A DNA stretch of 64,000 nt from Synechocystis sp. PCC 7338 (GCF_018282115.1 NZ_CP054306.1:2279488-2343487), one strand, 5' to 3'. Positions 8,658-20,555 are shown, numbered from the stretch's first letter. Translations and numbers: made by a program. Notes: generated by a model from the sequence alone, not told the origin.

Positions 8658-8960
8658 CTAGCGAATAGGATCGTGAACCGTCACCAGTTTGGTGCCATCG
8701 GGAAAAGTTGCTTCTACCTGCACCTCTGGCAACATCTCCGGTACCCCTTCCATGACTTCGTCGCGGCTCAATAGGGTGGCGCCATAGTTCATCAAATCAG
8801 CTACGGTGCGACCATCCCTGGCCCCTTCGAGAATGGCGGCGGAAATATAAGCTACGGCTTCGGGGTAGTTGAGTTTGACCCCCCTGGCTTTACGACGTTC
8901 TGCTACTAGGCTAGCGGTAAAAATCAGTAGTTTATCTTTTTCTTGGGGGCTTAACTGCAT
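8658..8960 (-). CDS. ureA: Urease gamma subunit
   Basis: A 100-residue protein matching UreA across its whole length: [37 protein letters not shown], and the end [16 protein letters not shown]. UreA is the smallest subunit of the nickel urease that splits urea to ammonia and CO2 in the cytoplasm. The subunits UreB and UreC and the accessory genes are not adjacent. Scattered ure genes are known in Synechocystis, so this is normal for the genus rather than a sign of loss. tRNA-Glu lies just downstream on the same strand. Confidence 0.95.
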   Translation of the reverse strand: MQLSPQEKDKLLIFTASLVAERRKARGVKLNYPEAVAYISAAILEGARDGRTVADLMNYGATLLSRDEVMEGVPEMLPEVQVEATFPDGTKLVTVHDPIR

Positions 8961-9116
8961 GGGATAAGAAAAACAAAAAGAGCTTGAATAGGAAAAGCAA
9001 AAAGTTGGGTAACACCCTGACCGTCAGTATAGCGATTAAGTCCGACCAAATTAATGATTGGGGGGAGGGGAGCTTTTTGGGCTAGTCTGGGACTGTACAT
9101 TCTTGCAGCGGGACCG

Positions 9117-9530
9117 ATGACGACAACGGAGTTACTCTGGCCAGCTTTGATCACTGCTTTGGCGGCGGTGCTTTATTTGGTATTGGTGATTAATGTGGGA
9201 AGGGCCCGGGCCAAGTATAGGGTAATGCCACCGGCCACCACCGGAGACGAAAATTTTGAACGGGTGCTGAGGGTGCAATACAACACCCTAGAGCAGTTGG
9301 CATTTTTTCTGCCGGGGTTATGGCTATTTGCTCTTTACCGAGATCCAACCATTGCCACTATTTTGGGGGCCTTATGGTTGCTGGGGCGCATTCTCTACGC
9401 CTGGGGCTATTACCAAGCGGCGGAGAAAAGGATGGTGGGTTTTGCCTTGGGTTCCCTTAGTTCAATGATTTTGGTAGTGGGGGCATTGCTGTCCATTCTC
9501 TGGCAGTTGTGGCTCCTGAGTTCCCTTTGA
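9117..9530 (+). CDS. MAPEG-family membrane protein (microsomal glutathione S-transferase-like)
   Basis: Four TM segments and the sequence ERVLRVQYNTLEQLAFFLPG fit the MAPEG superfamily (microsomal glutathione S-transferases and relatives), where this helix carries the glutathione-binding residues. A later segment, GRILYAWGYYQAAEKRMVGF, fits the third helix. The open frame starts at 9054, but its first 21 codons would be a poor N-terminus, and Met22 at 9117 (MTTTELLWPALITAL) begins directly with the first TM helix, so it is chosen. Likely role is conjugation or peroxide reduction in the membrane. A terminator hairpin follows at 9639. Confidence 0.82.
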   Translation: MTTTELLWPALITALAAVLYLVLVINVGRARAKYRVMPPATTGDENFERVLRVQYNTLEQLAFFLPGLWLFALYRDPTIATILGALWLLGRILYAWGYYQAAEKRMVGFALGSLSSMILVVGALLSILWQLWLLSSL

Positions 9531-9638
9531 AACTCTTAAGTAGACGACGCATTTGTCCCCAACTTGACCAGGAAAATACTGGGGCGATCGCCTTTGTTCG
9601 CTACACTGATAGTTTGAACCCTTCATAAAGTGAGTCCT

Positions 9639-9666
9639 TAGCCCACCATGGTTAGGGGCTTTTTTC
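9639..9666 (+). terminator. Intrinsic terminator after the MAPEG gene
   Basis: AGCCC...GGGGCT forms an imperfect stem around ACCATGGT and is followed directly by TTTTT. It is about 110 bp after the MAPEG stop codon and separates it from the convergent crtB gene. Confidence 0.5.
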
Positions 9667-9726
9667 TGACCTTAATTGAGTCAAGCCAGTAAGTAGCTAC
9701 CTATTGACTAAAATCTTATCAACACC

Positions 9727-10740
9727 CTACAGGACCTGGGCCCTCAACCAGGCCACGGGTAGATATAGCAACTTCTTGGGAGTGGGCACATAGGCCCGGC
9801 GATCAAACACGTTGTAATTATTAGCTTCAATTACATCGAGAATGCCCTTGTATAACATTAATGCGGTCCACACTGGCCAACGGGCGTCTCGATTTAAAGC
9901 CCGAATCCCCCGTTCCGCATCTTCAAAGTAGGCCCGGGCCCGTTCGATTTCAAACTTCATCAGGCCACGCCAACGGTCATCGTTGACCCCATTAAGCAAA
10001 TCCTGTTCGCTATAATCAAACCGCTCCAAATCTTCCAGGGGTAAGTAAATTCTGCCCCGCTCCACGTCCTCCCCCACGTCCCGCAAAATGTTGGTCAATT
10101 GGTTGGCCACCCCCAAAGCGATCGCCTCTTCCTGGGGAATGTACACGGCATCGGGTTGCCAAGGAGCTTGGCCATTACCAGTATCCACCCCCAATACGGC
10201 ACTGGACATTAGGCCGACGGTGCCCGCCACTCGATAACAATAGAGGTCTAATTCTTCAAAGGTTTGGTAACGGGAACAGTAAAGATCCATTCTTTGCCCA
10301 GCGATCATGTCCCGAAAGGGCTGAATGTCGAGGGGAAAAGTTTCTAGGGTATCCACCAGGGCCACATCAGCATCATCCTGGGGATGTCCAGCAAAAATAG
10401 CTTCTAGGCGGCGCTCCCAATGATCCAACGTTTCCGGGGTGGTGGTGGCCGCCTGGGGCCCATCCACTAGTTCGTCAGTCCTACGACACCAAAGATAAAT
10501 TGCCCAAATGGCCTTCCTTTTGGCAGGAGGCATCAGCAAAGTTCCCAGGTAAAAAGTTTTTGCGTACTGGGCCGTTACTTGACGACAAATTTCGTAAGCT
10601 TCCTCAACAGAAGCACAGGGCTTTGCAGATGGAGACGGTTTGGGCAGTTGTAACATTAAGGACGGACGGGGTTCGGAAGTCAGCCACCAGGATTGGGGTT
10701 TGGTAACTGCACGCTGGGGGGAAATTTGACCGTTAGCCAT
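9727..10740 (-). CDS. crtB: Phytoene synthase
   Basis: A 337-residue enzyme of the squalene/phytoene synthase family. It has the first Asp-rich motif in RRTDELVDGP (about residues 86-94) and the second in TNILRDVGEDVERGRIYLP (about 213-230). It condenses two geranylgeranyl diphosphates to 15-cis-phytoene, the first committed step of carotenoid synthesis. The N-terminal 40 residues are Pro/Ser-rich and outside the catalytic fold. It follows crtP by 60 bp on the same strand, so both early carotenoid genes are likely on one transcript with crtP first. Confidence 0.96.
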   Translation of the reverse strand: MANGQISPQRAVTKPQSWWLTSEPRPSLMLQLPKPSPSAKPCASVEEAYEICRQVTAQYAKTFYLGTLLMPPAKRKAIWAIYLWCRRTDELVDGPQAATTTPETLDHWERRLEAIFAGHPQDDADVALVDTLETFPLDIQPFRDMIAGQRMDLYCSRYQTFEELDLYCYRVAGTVGLMSSAVLGVDTGNGQAPWQPDAVYIPQEEAIALGVANQLTNILRDVGEDVERGRIYLPLEDLERFDYSEQDLLNGVNDDRWRGLMKFEIERARAYFEDAERGIRALNRDARWPVWTALMLYKGILDVIEANNYNVFDRRAYVPTPKKLLYLPVAWLRAQVL

Positions 10741-10800
10741 TTAGCATTGTCGCATTAGGGTTGCCATTTGTCAGGAAGATTACCAGGGAGTCCAGGCGGC

Positions 10801-12222
<1,422 letters not shown>

Positions 12223-12514
12223 TTACTGTCTCGCTAAGGCATTTGGGGTTTACAGGTTGATTGTTATTATACTTTACGTTTCGTAATATTTCGGGGGATT
12301 TTGCCAGGATAGCCAATTTGTATTAAATGCTACCAGAGCGATCGCCAAGGGGGTAAATTTCCTCTGGCTAAGGGATAGGAGAATTTTATCGGCCCGGAGT
12401 CCAGCCCCTAAAACAGTGACGGTAACCTTTGTCCGGTCTCTCCGCTCCCCAGCCATGAGAGCCAAATTTGACCCATAGGCTCTGGAAAACATAGTCAACC
12501 CCAACGGCAACAGA

Positions 12515-12790
12515 TCAGGAATAATCTTCCTCCGCTTCGGCCCCCTCCGCCGCTTCTTTTTCCTTCTTCCTCTCTGCCAGTACACAGGCCTGTCCGGCCC
12601 CCAACACAAAACCGGCGATCGCCCCGAACCAAATTAAGCGCCGGCCATATAACGTGCGATAGGGCTGACTCATGGTGACCTGTACTTGGCTAGGCCGTTG
12701 ACGCAGGGCAATCTGCCCCATCCCCCAACCAAACACAGTGCCCAGTAGGGCAGTCATAACCCCGCTCAAGACAACAACACGGTAATTCAT
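12515..12790 (-). CDS. Small two-TM membrane protein, unknown function
   Basis: From the ATG at 12790 the product has 91 residues. AGGAGG lies about 12 bp upstream and supports this start over the ATG at 12829. TM segments are at about residues 4-26 (VVVLSGVMTALLGTVFGWGM) and 52-70 (LIWFGAIAGFVLGAGQACVL). The C-terminus is a charged Lys/Glu/Ala stretch that could be helical. No family is recognised. An overlapping Arg/Lys-rich frame on the same strand (12274-12609) is rejected. Confidence 0.6.
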   Translation of the reverse strand: MNYRVVVLSGVMTALLGTVFGWGMGQIALRQRPSQVQVTMSQPYRTLYGRRLIWFGAIAGFVLGAGQACVLAERKKEKEAAEGAEAEEDYS

Positions 12791-13000
12791 AGGACTAAAG
12801 CCTCCTGGTCTGACAATGGAACAATACACAGTTCATGCTTAGCTCAGCCGGCGGGATCCAGGGGCGGAAATAGCCCATAAATAAAGGTTTACAGGGACTT
12901 ACCAGCACTTAAAGCAAGGCTATGGTTGTCGATAGTATATTAAAGGGAAGGGAAAAAATTTTTCTCCCCTGTGATTATCCTAGTCAAAAATCCACTTTTT

Positions 13001-13729
13001 ATGAGTAATACCAGCAATTTTCGTCAGATCATGGCGGAGGCAAAAGGCCAAAGTCTGATCGGGCCAAACGTGATCAAAAATGCCCTCCCCTATCTTGGCG
13101 GAGGCTTGGTACTGACAGCGGCGGGAACCTTTGGCGGCCTCAGCGTCATGCAGGGTAACCCTGGTCTATTCATGACCACCTTTTGGGCCGCTTTAATCGG
13201 TAATTTCATTCTCTTTTTCGTGGCCATGCGGGTGGCCCAGAGTGGCAATAACGCAACGGCTCTACCCCTGTTAGCTTTGTACAGTTTGCTGTCGGGCTAT
13301 ACCCTGAGCGGCATTATTTACGTGGCGCTCCAGACTAGCGGAGTGGGTATCCAGGGCATTGGCATTGCCGCTTTGGGCTGTGGAGTGACCTTTGTGGTGG
13401 CCCGTAGTATTGGCTCCAATTTGTCGGAGGAAGATGGCATTGCCCTGAACAAAACCGTTAGCTTGGCTCTTATTGGCCTAGTGGTGGTCATGCTTCTGCA
13501 GGTGGTGCTTGGATTTTTTGGGATAATTACCCCCACATTCCTAGAAGTAGCCATTTCTGCCTTCGGTGTATTGTTATTTGCTGGAGTATCGGTGGTGGAC
13601 TTTTTCGTTCTGCCCCGCACCTATCGGGATGATCAATATTTGGCCGCATCCCTGTCCATGTATTTGACCTATATCAACCTTTTTATCTTCATTCTGCGCC
13701 TACTGATTGCCCTCAACGGTCGAGACTAG
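13001..13729 (+). CDS. Bax inhibitor-1/YccA-type membrane protein
   Basis: Seven hydrophobic segments in 242 residues with the BI-1 features GLSVMQGNPGLFMTTF near the N-terminus, YSLLSGYTLSGIIYVAL in the middle, and SMYLTYINLFIFILRLL at the C-terminus. Family members act as pH-sensitive Ca2+ leak channels or modulate membrane proteases. The exact role here is unknown. The frame extends upstream to 12971, but Met11 at 13001 gives the usual soluble N-terminus (MSNTSNFRQIMAEAKG). A clear terminator follows at 13806. Confidence 0.85.
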   Translation: MSNTSNFRQIMAEAKGQSLIGPNVIKNALPYLGGGLVLTAAGTFGGLSVMQGNPGLFMTTFWAALIGNFILFFVAMRVAQSGNNATALPLLALYSLLSGYTLSGIIYVALQTSGVGIQGIGIAALGCGVTFVVARSIGSNLSEEDGIALNKTVSLALIGLVVVMLLQVVLGFFGIITPTFLEVAISAFGVLLFAGVSVVDFFVLPRTYRDDQYLAASLSMYLTYINLFIFILRLLIALNGRD

Positions 13730-13805
13730 TTTGGAGTTGGCGATCGTCTGATTGCTATCGTTGATGCTGACTAAAACATCAGTCTGAAAAATCTGAAATA
13801 AAGCT

Positions 13806-13839
13806 AATCCCCCAGTTGCATGAAACTAGGGGATTTTTT
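13806..13839 (+). terminator. Intrinsic terminator after the BI-1-like gene
   Basis: AATCCCC pairs with GGGGATT and an inner AGTT pairs with AACT, followed by TTTTTT. It sits 77 bp after the stop codon. It may also stop transcripts of the facing DUF1816 gene, though the T-run on that side is weak. Confidence 0.75.
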
Positions 13840-13942
13840 ATGGGGGGGATCGGGAAAAAGGAATGAAATGGGAGCTTGATTAACTTTGCCTCCTTAATGC
13901 AGGGAGATGAATAGTCAAAACTTTGCCCCTGGTGGGGAGTTC

Positions 13943-14203
13943 TCAGCCTTCGATGGTTAATTTTCTCGGCTTATAGGAGCGTTCTATCTTATATTCGATG
14001 CCCTGGGCTCCCTCCATCTCCAAATCCTGGAGATAACCTTGGTGATGGGCGATCGCCTCTTCCTGGGAAGCAAAGGGGCCAAAGTAATAGATACAGCGGG
14101 GGGACTGGGTGGAAACACGAATCCACCATTTACGGTTGGCAAAAAAAGCTAGACTGACAACGGAGAAAAAAACGAGGAACAGCAGAACGCCAAACATAAA
14201 CAA
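13943..14203 (-). CDS. DUF1816 domain protein with N-terminal TM helix
   Basis: An 86-residue protein. Residues 1-22 form a TM helix. The remainder, WWIRVSTQSPRCIYYFGPFA then EAIAHHQGYLQDLEMEGAQG, is the DUF1816 domain, a short cyanobacterial module also found linked to phycobilisome or CpcD-like proteins. Its biochemical role is unknown. It is divergent from the DUF389 gene, so the 160-bp gap between them holds both promoters. Confidence 0.75.
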   Translation of the reverse strand: MFMFGVLLFLVFFSVVSLAFFANRKWWIRVSTQSPRCIYYFGPFASQEEAIAHHQGYLQDLEMEGAQGIEYKIERSYKPRKLTIEG

Positions 14204-14364
14204 CTCGCTCGATGGAAAGTAATAGATGATATGGGAATGATTTAAGGCAAGATGACTTGGGAGAGCCTGGGCGCAAAAAGGCAGGGCATGATAATCCGAC
14301 CAACTCTCCCCAGAGTATAGTATTGGTCAAAGCACAATGGAGACTATTCATCCCATCCCAGCCT

Positions 14365-16188
14365 ATGTCCAAGTCGAAGTCCTCCGGGCACCGTTTTTCT
14401 TTGTTGATGTTACTGCGGTTACGCCGTGGCTTTACAGCTAACCTGGACTTGACCGATGAACATAAGGTGCAAATCTACACCCAGCTTTCTGAATCCGTCA
14501 GCCTTGGGGACATCAGCTATTGGATTGAGGTTTTATTTGCAGCAGGCATTGCCACCCTGGCTTTGGTGCTCAATAGTCCAGCGGTAATCATCGGGGCGAT
14601 GTTGATTTCTCCCCTAATGGGGCCAATTTTGGCCAATGGCATGGGATTGGCCGCAGGGGACGTAGTGCTCTGGTTGCGGGCGGCTTTTAACTTATTGCTA
14701 AGCTGTAGTTTGGCTATTATTTTTGCGACTATTTTAGTGGTAATTGTTCCTTTTAAGGAAATTACTCCCGAAATTTTGGCCAGAACTAATCCTACCCTCC
14801 TGGATTTAATTGTGGCTCTGTTTTCCGGAGCTGTGGGATCGGTGGCCACCTGCAAACAAGCTAAGGGAGTAGCGGCTTCTTTACCGGGGGTGGCGATCGC
14901 CGTGGCCTTAATGCCGCCATTGTGTGTGGTGGGTTACGGCATTGGTATCTATTTCAGCCTCAACTCTTCCCAGGGATTGACGGTGGCTAAGGGAGGAGGA
15001 TTGCTATTCATCACCAACCTAGTGGCCATTGTTTTCACTGCCATGATTGTCTTCTTTTTTGTCCATTTTGATGTGCGGGCAGTGCGGGAAGCCATTGGGG
15101 AGTGGAAACAAGAAAATCCCGAAAGCCAATTAGTCAGTTCTTGGCTGAGAAAATTCCCCGCCTATACGACTTTTCAACGGGTGGGAGGTTTGCCCAGTCG
15201 CTTTTTCTTGATTCTGGTTACCCTGGGGATGATTTCCTTTCCCTTGACCAAATCTCTGGAGCAGGTGCGCCGCCAAGTGACCCAACAACGGGAGGAAAAC
15301 CAGTTAAACTCCACCATTAAACAGGTGTGGCAGGATAACTTTGGTGATCGCGGCAATGAAGGGGAGTTTCATTCCTACATTGATCAGGTCAAAGCGAAGC
15401 AAGACAACAAGCAAATCACCGTGCAACTCCAAGTGGTGACCGATAAGCTTTACAGCCAAGACGATGAAAAACGTTTTATTGATCAGTTGGCCACCGCCCT
15501 CGACCGTAGTCCCAGCAATATCAGTTTGCGCTTTGTGCAAATTCCCACTAGCCAAGCGGTCAATACGGAGCCCATTGCGGTGGTTTCAGAGTTGACCTAT
15601 TTACCGGATTTACAGGAAGAATTAATGGCGGAAATTGGCCGTTCCCTGGCCCTGGTCACCCTACCCGATACGGTGCAGTTGGTGGACTACCAAGTAGTAC
15701 TGCGCAGTGATAGTTCTCCCCTGAAGTTGGTGGTGGTCTATCTGGGCGATCGGGATTTACAAGAAGATGCCCAAGCTATCCTCTCTGGCCAAATTCGGCG
15801 GTCTTTGCAGGTTAATGATGCCATTGTGGAATACCAACGCCTCGCAACCGATCAAGGGGTGATTCCCCTTACCATTGTTGACGAAACCGCGGCGATCGAC
15901 AGTGCATCCCTTAACCTTTCTAGCCAAGCTCAAGCAACGCTTAACAGTGTGGGGCAAATTCTCCAGTCCTACCCATCCTTGAATTTGCGTCTCATCATCC
16001 AGCGCCCCCCAGACAGTAATCCGGCCAGTCTTTTTTCCCAAACTGAACAAATCAGAACCAATCTGAGTGATAACTGGCAAATTGAAGATAGCCGAGTGCA
16101 GGAAACCACCAACGTGAGCGAACCAACCCAAGTATCCTTCAGTCTTTTTCTGGGAGATGGTATAACGGACGGTAAGGGCAATCCCTAA
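14365..16188 (+). CDS. DUF389 (TIGR00341-like) membrane protein
   Basis: The membrane domain spans about residues 45-270 of this 607-residue product, with the characteristic SPAVIIGAMLISPLMGPILA and GVAIAVALMPPLCVVGYGIG motifs of DUF389. A seventh helix (FFLILVTLGMISFPL) leads to a roughly 300-residue soluble C-terminal region with repeated alpha/beta segments, perhaps BON- or OsmY-like. The frame opens at 14257, but Met37 at 14365 (MSKSKSSGHRFSLL) is preferred because the earlier start would lie in the divergent promoter. Function is unknown; transport of small solutes has been suggested for the family. Confidence 0.78.
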   Translation: MSKSKSSGHRFSLLMLLRLRRGFTANLDLTDEHKVQIYTQLSESVSLGDISYWIEVLFAAGIATLALVLNSPAVIIGAMLISPLMGPILANGMGLAAGDVVLWLRAAFNLLLSCSLAIIFATILVVIVPFKEITPEILARTNPTLLDLIVALFSGAVGSVATCKQAKGVAASLPGVAIAVALMPPLCVVGYGIGIYFSLNSSQGLTVAKGGGLLFITNLVAIVFTAMIVFFFVHFDVRAVREAIGEWKQENPESQLVSSWLRKFPAYTTFQRVGGLPSRFFLILVTLGMISFPLTKSLEQVRRQVTQQREENQLNSTIKQVWQDNFGDRGNEGEFHSYIDQVKAKQDNKQITVQLQVVTDKLYSQDDEKRFIDQLATALDRSPSNISLRFVQIPTSQAVNTEPIAVVSELTYLPDLQEELMAEIGRSLALVTLPDTVQLVDYQVVLRSDSSPLKLVVVYLGDRDLQEDAQAILSGQIRRSLQVNDAIVEYQRLATDQGVIPLTIVDETAAIDSASLNLSSQAQATLNSVGQILQSYPSLNLRLIIQRPPDSNPASLFSQTEQIRTNLSDNWQIEDSRVQETTNVSEPTQVSFSLFLGDGITDGKGNP

Positions 16189-16219
16189 TCAATAGTTGAA
16201 AATTTAGATAAATTGCACC

Positions 16220-16510
16220 ATGGCTACCCCCCAACGTTTAACTGACTCAGAAATCCAAACTGCTCTGGGGGAACTCAGCGGTTGGAGCTTGCAGGGCAAT
16301 AAACTCCATCGTCAATTTAAGTTTGGTAATTTTAATCAAGCCTTTGGTTTTATGACCCGGCTGGCGTTGGTGGCAGAAACCCTGAACCATCATCCAGAAT
16401 GGTCTAATGTTTACAATCGAGTCACCATTGACTTAACCACCCATGATGCCGGCGGCATTACAGAATTGGATGTGAAATTTGCCACCCATGCCAATAGCTT
16501 TGCCGATTAA
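16220..16510 (+). CDS. Pterin-4a-carbinolamine dehydratase family protein
   Basis: A 96-residue protein with the full family signature [20 protein letters not shown] followed by [12 protein letters not shown]. The conserved His-His-Pro, the second His and the Asp are all present. The enzyme dehydrates 4a-hydroxytetrahydropterins to recycle tetrahydrobiopterin or related cofactors. In cyanobacteria the physiological pterin partner is not settled. It lies 31 bp after the DUF389 gene on the same strand and may be co-transcribed. Confidence 0.92.
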   Translation: MATPQRLTDSEIQTALGELSGWSLQGNKLHRQFKFGNFNQAFGFMTRLALVAETLNHHPEWSNVYNRVTIDLTTHDAGGITELDVKFATHANSFAD

Positions 16511-16748
16511 TTGCCCGAAAAAGCAGAATTCCCCTGAATGTGGCACCAGGGGAAAAAGGAAATTCCGGTTAATAATTTAACCATCCGTTTGGCAGGTTGA
16601 ATTGTCGCTGTTGAATCCTCCTAAATGCCCTTGATGAAAGGAAATTTTTGCAAAAATCCTTTTTTCAAGGGGCAGGCTTAGTGGACTTATTTAAAAGACA
16701 AACTCAAACTTTACCCGTAGAGCCTGGACAGAAATCCAGCATAAAAAG

Positions 16749-17261
16749 TTATTTGATCTCGCCGCAATCACTGATAACGATCGCCTGTTTGGTTTGACCA
16801 CTTTGGGAGCCGTTGGCTTCTAGTTGCTCGAGAATTTCTAAACCTTCTACCACTTCCCCAAACACGACGTGTTTCCCATCAAGCCAAGGGCAGGGTACAA
16901 AAGTTAGAAAGAACTGTGAGCCATTGGTGTTGGGCCCCGCATTGGCCATGGACAGTAAACCAGGGCGATCATGCTTTAACTGAAAGTTTTCATCGGCGAA
17001 CTTTTCTCCATAAATAGATTCTCCGCCGGTGCCATTACCCCGGGTAAAATCTCCCCCCTGGGCCATGAAATCGGTAATTATCCGATGGAAGTGGGAACCT
17101 TTAAAATGCAGGGGTTTACCGGCTTTACCCACACCTTTTTCCCCAGTGCAGAGGGCCCGGAAATTTTCAGCGGTCTTGGGGGTAACTTCGTCAAACAATT
17201 CCATCACAATGCGACCTGGGGCATCGTTACCGATGGTGATATCAAAAAAAACTTTACTCAT
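16749..17261 (-). CDS. Cyclophilin-type peptidyl-prolyl cis-trans isomerase
   Basis: A 170-residue cytosolic cyclophilin A-like protein: [58 protein letters not shown] and [15 protein letters not shown]. The catalytic Arg in FHRII and the GSQFF substrate groove are intact. It speeds prolyl isomerisation during folding. The open frame reaches 17282, but Met8 at 17261 ([16 protein letters not shown]) aligns with the family start. No signal peptide is present. The closeness to eukaryote-like cyclophilins is normal for Synechocystis. Confidence 0.95.
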   Translation of the reverse strand: MSKVFFDITIGNDAPGRIVMELFDEVTPKTAENFRALCTGEKGVGKAGKPLHFKGSHFHRIITDFMAQGGDFTRGNGTGGESIYGEKFADENFQLKHDRPGLLSMANAGPNTNGSQFFLTFVPCPWLDGKHVVFGEVVEGLEILEQLEANGSQSGQTKQAIVISDCGEIK

Positions 17262-17327
17262 CGTACAAATTTCATTGGGCAACCCATTCTAACAGATTCT
17301 TGAATGCCCATAGTTTGGCCAAAGAAG

Positions 17328-17993
17328 CTAGGCAAAAAGAGGAACAGTCAAGGCAAACAGTAATCCCGCTAGCACTAACCAGTGGAGCCACTGCAAACTT
17401 TTTGAAGACAACCGCCAGCGAAAGTCCCTGAGCCATTGCTGGGGACTGTCCTTGGCTCTGCGCCCCCAACTCGCCATTGATCGCCAGAGGGCAATGCCTC
17501 CCACCTTGGCACTGAATAGTAAATGGAATCCCAGACAAAGAACAACGACCAACCAGGCCAGCAGGTGGAAAAGGTAGGGCAAATGGTTGAGTTGTTTTTG
17601 GGGTAACCAACTTTCCTGCATCATTCTCCCGCTCACCACCGCCATAGTTAAGGCTACCAGCATGAGGGTATTAGCCAATCTCTGCAATGCGAGCCAAAAG
17701 CCTGGAGTGCCAGGTTTCCGTAACTGCTCCCAACTTTGGTCGGACCATAAACGGCGATCGCCTAGGTGGAAACAGTACAGGGCAAAGGGAAACATAAACA
17801 GAAAGAGGGCCAAAGCGCCGGTGCCATGGAGATCCTGAGTGTAATAAGGTTTCGGCAACGGCAAAGACCCCCAACGACCGTCATAGGTGTTGTAGACCCA
17901 AAAGCCACTGGCGATCGCCAATAGGGTCAACAGAGCCATGGCCCCATGGAGGAGCCGCAACAGCAAGGACTGATAGGGACGGGTCTGGGACAT
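17328..17993 (-). CDS. Cytochrome b561/Ni-hydrogenase b-type membrane protein
   Basis: A 221-residue protein with four or five TM helices. Histidines suited to bind heme lie in the helices or at their ends: RLLHGAMALLTLLAIASGFW, QDLHGTGALALFLFMF, LFHLLAWLVVVLCLGFHLLF and LQWLHWLVLAGLLFALTV. This pattern matches the membrane cytochrome b domain shared by b561 proteins and hydrogenase cytochrome subunits. It probably passes electrons through the membrane, with an unknown partner. It is 40 bp downstream of glgB on the same strand, which may be coincidental. Confidence 0.7.
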   Translation of the reverse strand: MSQTRPYQSLLLRLLHGAMALLTLLAIASGFWVYNTYDGRWGSLPLPKPYYTQDLHGTGALALFLFMFPFALYCFHLGDRRLWSDQSWEQLRKPGTPGFWLALQRLANTLMLVALTMAVVSGRMMQESWLPQKQLNHLPYLFHLLAWLVVVLCLGFHLLFSAKVGGIALWRSMASWGRRAKDSPQQWLRDFRWRLSSKSLQWLHWLVLAGLLFALTVPLFA

Positions 17994-18033
17994 ACGGAAA
18001 ATTTGGTGAGGAAATTACAGGTAACCCAACTAA

Positions 18034-20346
18034 CTAGGCTATCTCAGTGCCCTCCTGAGTCGGGATAGCATTACCTTCAGCCTGACGGTTTGACTTCAGT
18101 ACCAACACCGATAAGGGAGGCAAGCATAAATCCAAGGAATAGGGCTGTTCGTGGAAAGACCATTCCTCCGTCCATTTTCCGCCTAAATTGCCCATGTTAC
18201 TGCCACCATACTGTCGGGCATCACTGTTAAACAATTCTGTGTAAAAACCAGGCTCAGGAACACCAACTCGGTAATGGCTATGGGGTTGGGGAGTAAAATT
18301 ACAGATAGTCATCACAAATTCAGCGCTATCCTTAGCCCGACGAATGAAGGAAACTACACTGTGGCGGTTATCACTGCAATCAATCCATTGGAAGCCAGCT
18401 TCTTCAAAATCATTACTGTATAAAGCTGGCTCATTTTTATACAAATGGTTCAATTCAGTGAAGAATTGTTTTAGTTGTTGATGGGGCGGATAATTGAGCA
18501 GATGCCACTCCAAATCGCCCCACACATTCCACTCACTCCACTGTCCAAATTCCATGCTCATAAACATGGTTTTCTTGCCGGGATGGGTAAACATATAGGT
18601 GAATAAAGCCCTAACGTTGGCGTACTTCTGCCATTCATCCCCAGGCATTTTGCCCAACATATTGCTCTTACCATGCACCACCTCATCGTGGGAGAGGGCC
18701 AGCATATAATTCTCGCTGTGGTTGTACCATATACTAAAAGTAATACTGTTTTGGTGGAACTGGCGGAACCAGGGGTCCATGCTGAAGTAGTCGAGCATAT
18801 CGTGCATCCAGCCCATATTCCATTTCAGGTTAAAACCCAGACCGCCAACGTAGGTGGGCCAAGACACCATGGGCCAGGAAGTGGATTCCTCGGCAATGGA
18901 TAAAATACCGGGGAAGTAGCTGTAAACAACGCTGTTTACTTGGCGTAGAAAGTCCGCCGCTTCCAAGTTTTCCCGGCCGCCATACTCATTGGCAACCCAT
19001 TCCCCTTCCTCCCGGCAATAATCCAGATAGAGCATGGAGGCCACCGCATCCACCCGCATGCCATCAATGTGGTACTTATCAAACCAGAACAGGGCATTGG
19101 CCACTAGGAAGTTCCGCACTTCATTCCGGCCATAATTGAAAATCAGGGTGCCCCATTCCTTATGTTCCCCTTTGCGGGGATCGCCATGTTCGTACAAATG
19201 GGTCCCGTCGAAAAAGGCTAGGCCATGGCCATCTTTGGGGAAATGCCCCGGCACCCAATCAATAATGACGCCAATGCCGTTGAGGTGACATTGATCAACG
19301 AAATACATGAAATCTTCGGGACTGCCAAAGCGGGAGGTGGGGGCGTAATAGCCTGTTACCTGATAACCCCAGGAGCCGTCAAAGGGATGTTCGGCGATCG
19401 GTAGTAGCTCAATGTGGGTGTAGCCCAATTCCTTCACATAAGGAATTAACTTATCCACCAGCTCGTAATAGGTCAAAAACCTGGCCCCGGTATTCCACTC
19501 GGACACTTCCACGGGCACCCCTTCCCCATACAAAGTTTTTACCGGTTCGTCGTAGGCAGTGTGGAGCCAGGAACCCAAGTGGAGTTCGTAAACAGAAACT
19601 GGTTTGTTGAGGGGATCACTGGTTCGTCTAGCTTCTAGCCAATCTTCGTCATGCCATTGGTAACGGTCTAGGTCAGCCACAATGGAAGCAGTTTTGGGGC
19701 GTACTTCCTGGTAAAAGCCATAAGGGTCGGTCTTTTCGTAGATATGCCCTTCCCAGTTTTTAATTTCGTATTTATAGGAGGTGCCTACCCCCAACTCGGG
19801 GATAAATAATTCCCACACCATGTTGTTGCGTTTCCGCATTTGGTGCAGTCTACCGTCCCAATTGTTAAAGTTCCCCAAAATGGAGACGTTGCGAGCATTG
19901 GGGGCCCAAACGGCAAAATAAACCCCTTCTACCCCATCTACCGTCATTAGGTGGGCACCAAGTTTTTCATAAATACGGTGGTGATTGCCTTCTCCAAATA
20001 CGTGCAGGTCAAAATCCGTCAGTTTGGGAGTTTTAAAACCGTAGGGGTCGTAAATTACCCTTTCGTGGCCATCCTCGGTAATGCGTAGCTGATAATTTTT
20101 GGGTTCTTCTAGATCCAACACACATTCAAAAAAGTTGGGATGGTGGGCGGTGGTCATAATCACTTCCCGGCGATCGGTGGGCAGCAACACTGTCACCGCT
20201 TCAGCAGTGGGTAAATAGGCACGAATGACCCATTGATTGACCTTGCCATGGTCCCCAAGGGGATGGCAGCCCAACACTTCAAAGGGATCGTGGTGAAGAT
20301 TATGGACAATCTGATGGACTTGGTCAGCGTTGATGGTGTAGGTCAT
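18034..20346 (-). CDS. glgB: 1,4-alpha-glucan branching enzyme
   Basis: A 770-residue GH13 enzyme. It has an N-terminal GlgB domain, a CBM48 module ([20 protein letters not shown], then [10 protein letters not shown]), the catalytic barrel with [12 protein letters not shown] (nucleophile Asp) and [13 protein letters not shown] (acid Glu), [14 protein letters not shown], and a C-terminal beta domain. It makes alpha-1,6 branches in glycogen, the storage glucan of this organism. Length is normal for the family. No adjacent glycogen genes are seen, in keeping with scattered pathway genes in Synechocystis. Confidence 0.97.
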   Translation of the reverse strand: MTYTINADQVHQIVHNLHHDPFEVLGCHPLGDHGKVNQWVIRAYLPTAEAVTVLLPTDRREVIMTTAHHPNFFECVLDLEEPKNYQLRITEDGHERVIYDPYGFKTPKLTDFDLHVFGEGNHHRIYEKLGAHLMTVDGVEGVYFAVWAPNARNVSILGNFNNWDGRLHQMRKRNNMVWELFIPELGVGTSYKYEIKNWEGHIYEKTDPYGFYQEVRPKTASIVADLDRYQWHDEDWLEARRTSDPLNKPVSVYELHLGSWLHTAYDEPVKTLYGEGVPVEVSEWNTGARFLTYYELVDKLIPYVKELGYTHIELLPIAEHPFDGSWGYQVTGYYAPTSRFGSPEDFMYFVDQCHLNGIGVIIDWVPGHFPKDGHGLAFFDGTHLYEHGDPRKGEHKEWGTLIFNYGRNEVRNFLVANALFWFDKYHIDGMRVDAVASMLYLDYCREEGEWVANEYGGRENLEAADFLRQVNSVVYSYFPGILSIAEESTSWPMVSWPTYVGGLGFNLKWNMGWMHDMLDYFSMDPWFRQFHQNSITFSIWYNHSENYMLALSHDEVVHGKSNMLGKMPGDEWQKYANVRALFTYMFTHPGKKTMFMSMEFGQWSEWNVWGDLEWHLLNYPPHQQLKQFFTELNHLYKNEPALYSNDFEEAGFQWIDCSDNRHSVVSFIRRAKDSAEFVMTICNFTPQPHSHYRVGVPEPGFYTELFNSDARQYGGSNMGNLGGKWTEEWSFHEQPYSLDLCLPPLSVLVLKSNRQAEGNAIPTQEGTEIA

Positions 20347-20555
20347 TCGGCTCTGGTGATTTTTAAACGTTGGCGGTACTGCAATGGGTTTGCCCAGCCC
20401 AAGCTAGGGGAAGATCTCATCCTACTCCTGGCTATGACTGCGGAGAAGGAATTTTGATTCGGGAATAAACCTACTTTATACACTTTTTTGCAGTTTTCCC
20501 TGGGGCAACCATATTTAAAAGCACTGGGGTAGCAAATGCTTTGTTTATTCCAATT

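Noticed and set aside
12274-12609. 111-codon Arg/Lys-rich minus-strand ORF
   Set aside because: It overlaps the better-supported two-TM gene and the crtP promoter region, and its RGRRKKKRRRGPKRRK stretch arises from a Glu/Ala-rich reading in another frame.
16541-16556. CCCCTG/CAGGGG hairpin after the pterin dehydratase gene
   Set aside because: It is followed by A rather than T on the plus strand and no T-run fits the minus strand, so it was not called a terminator.
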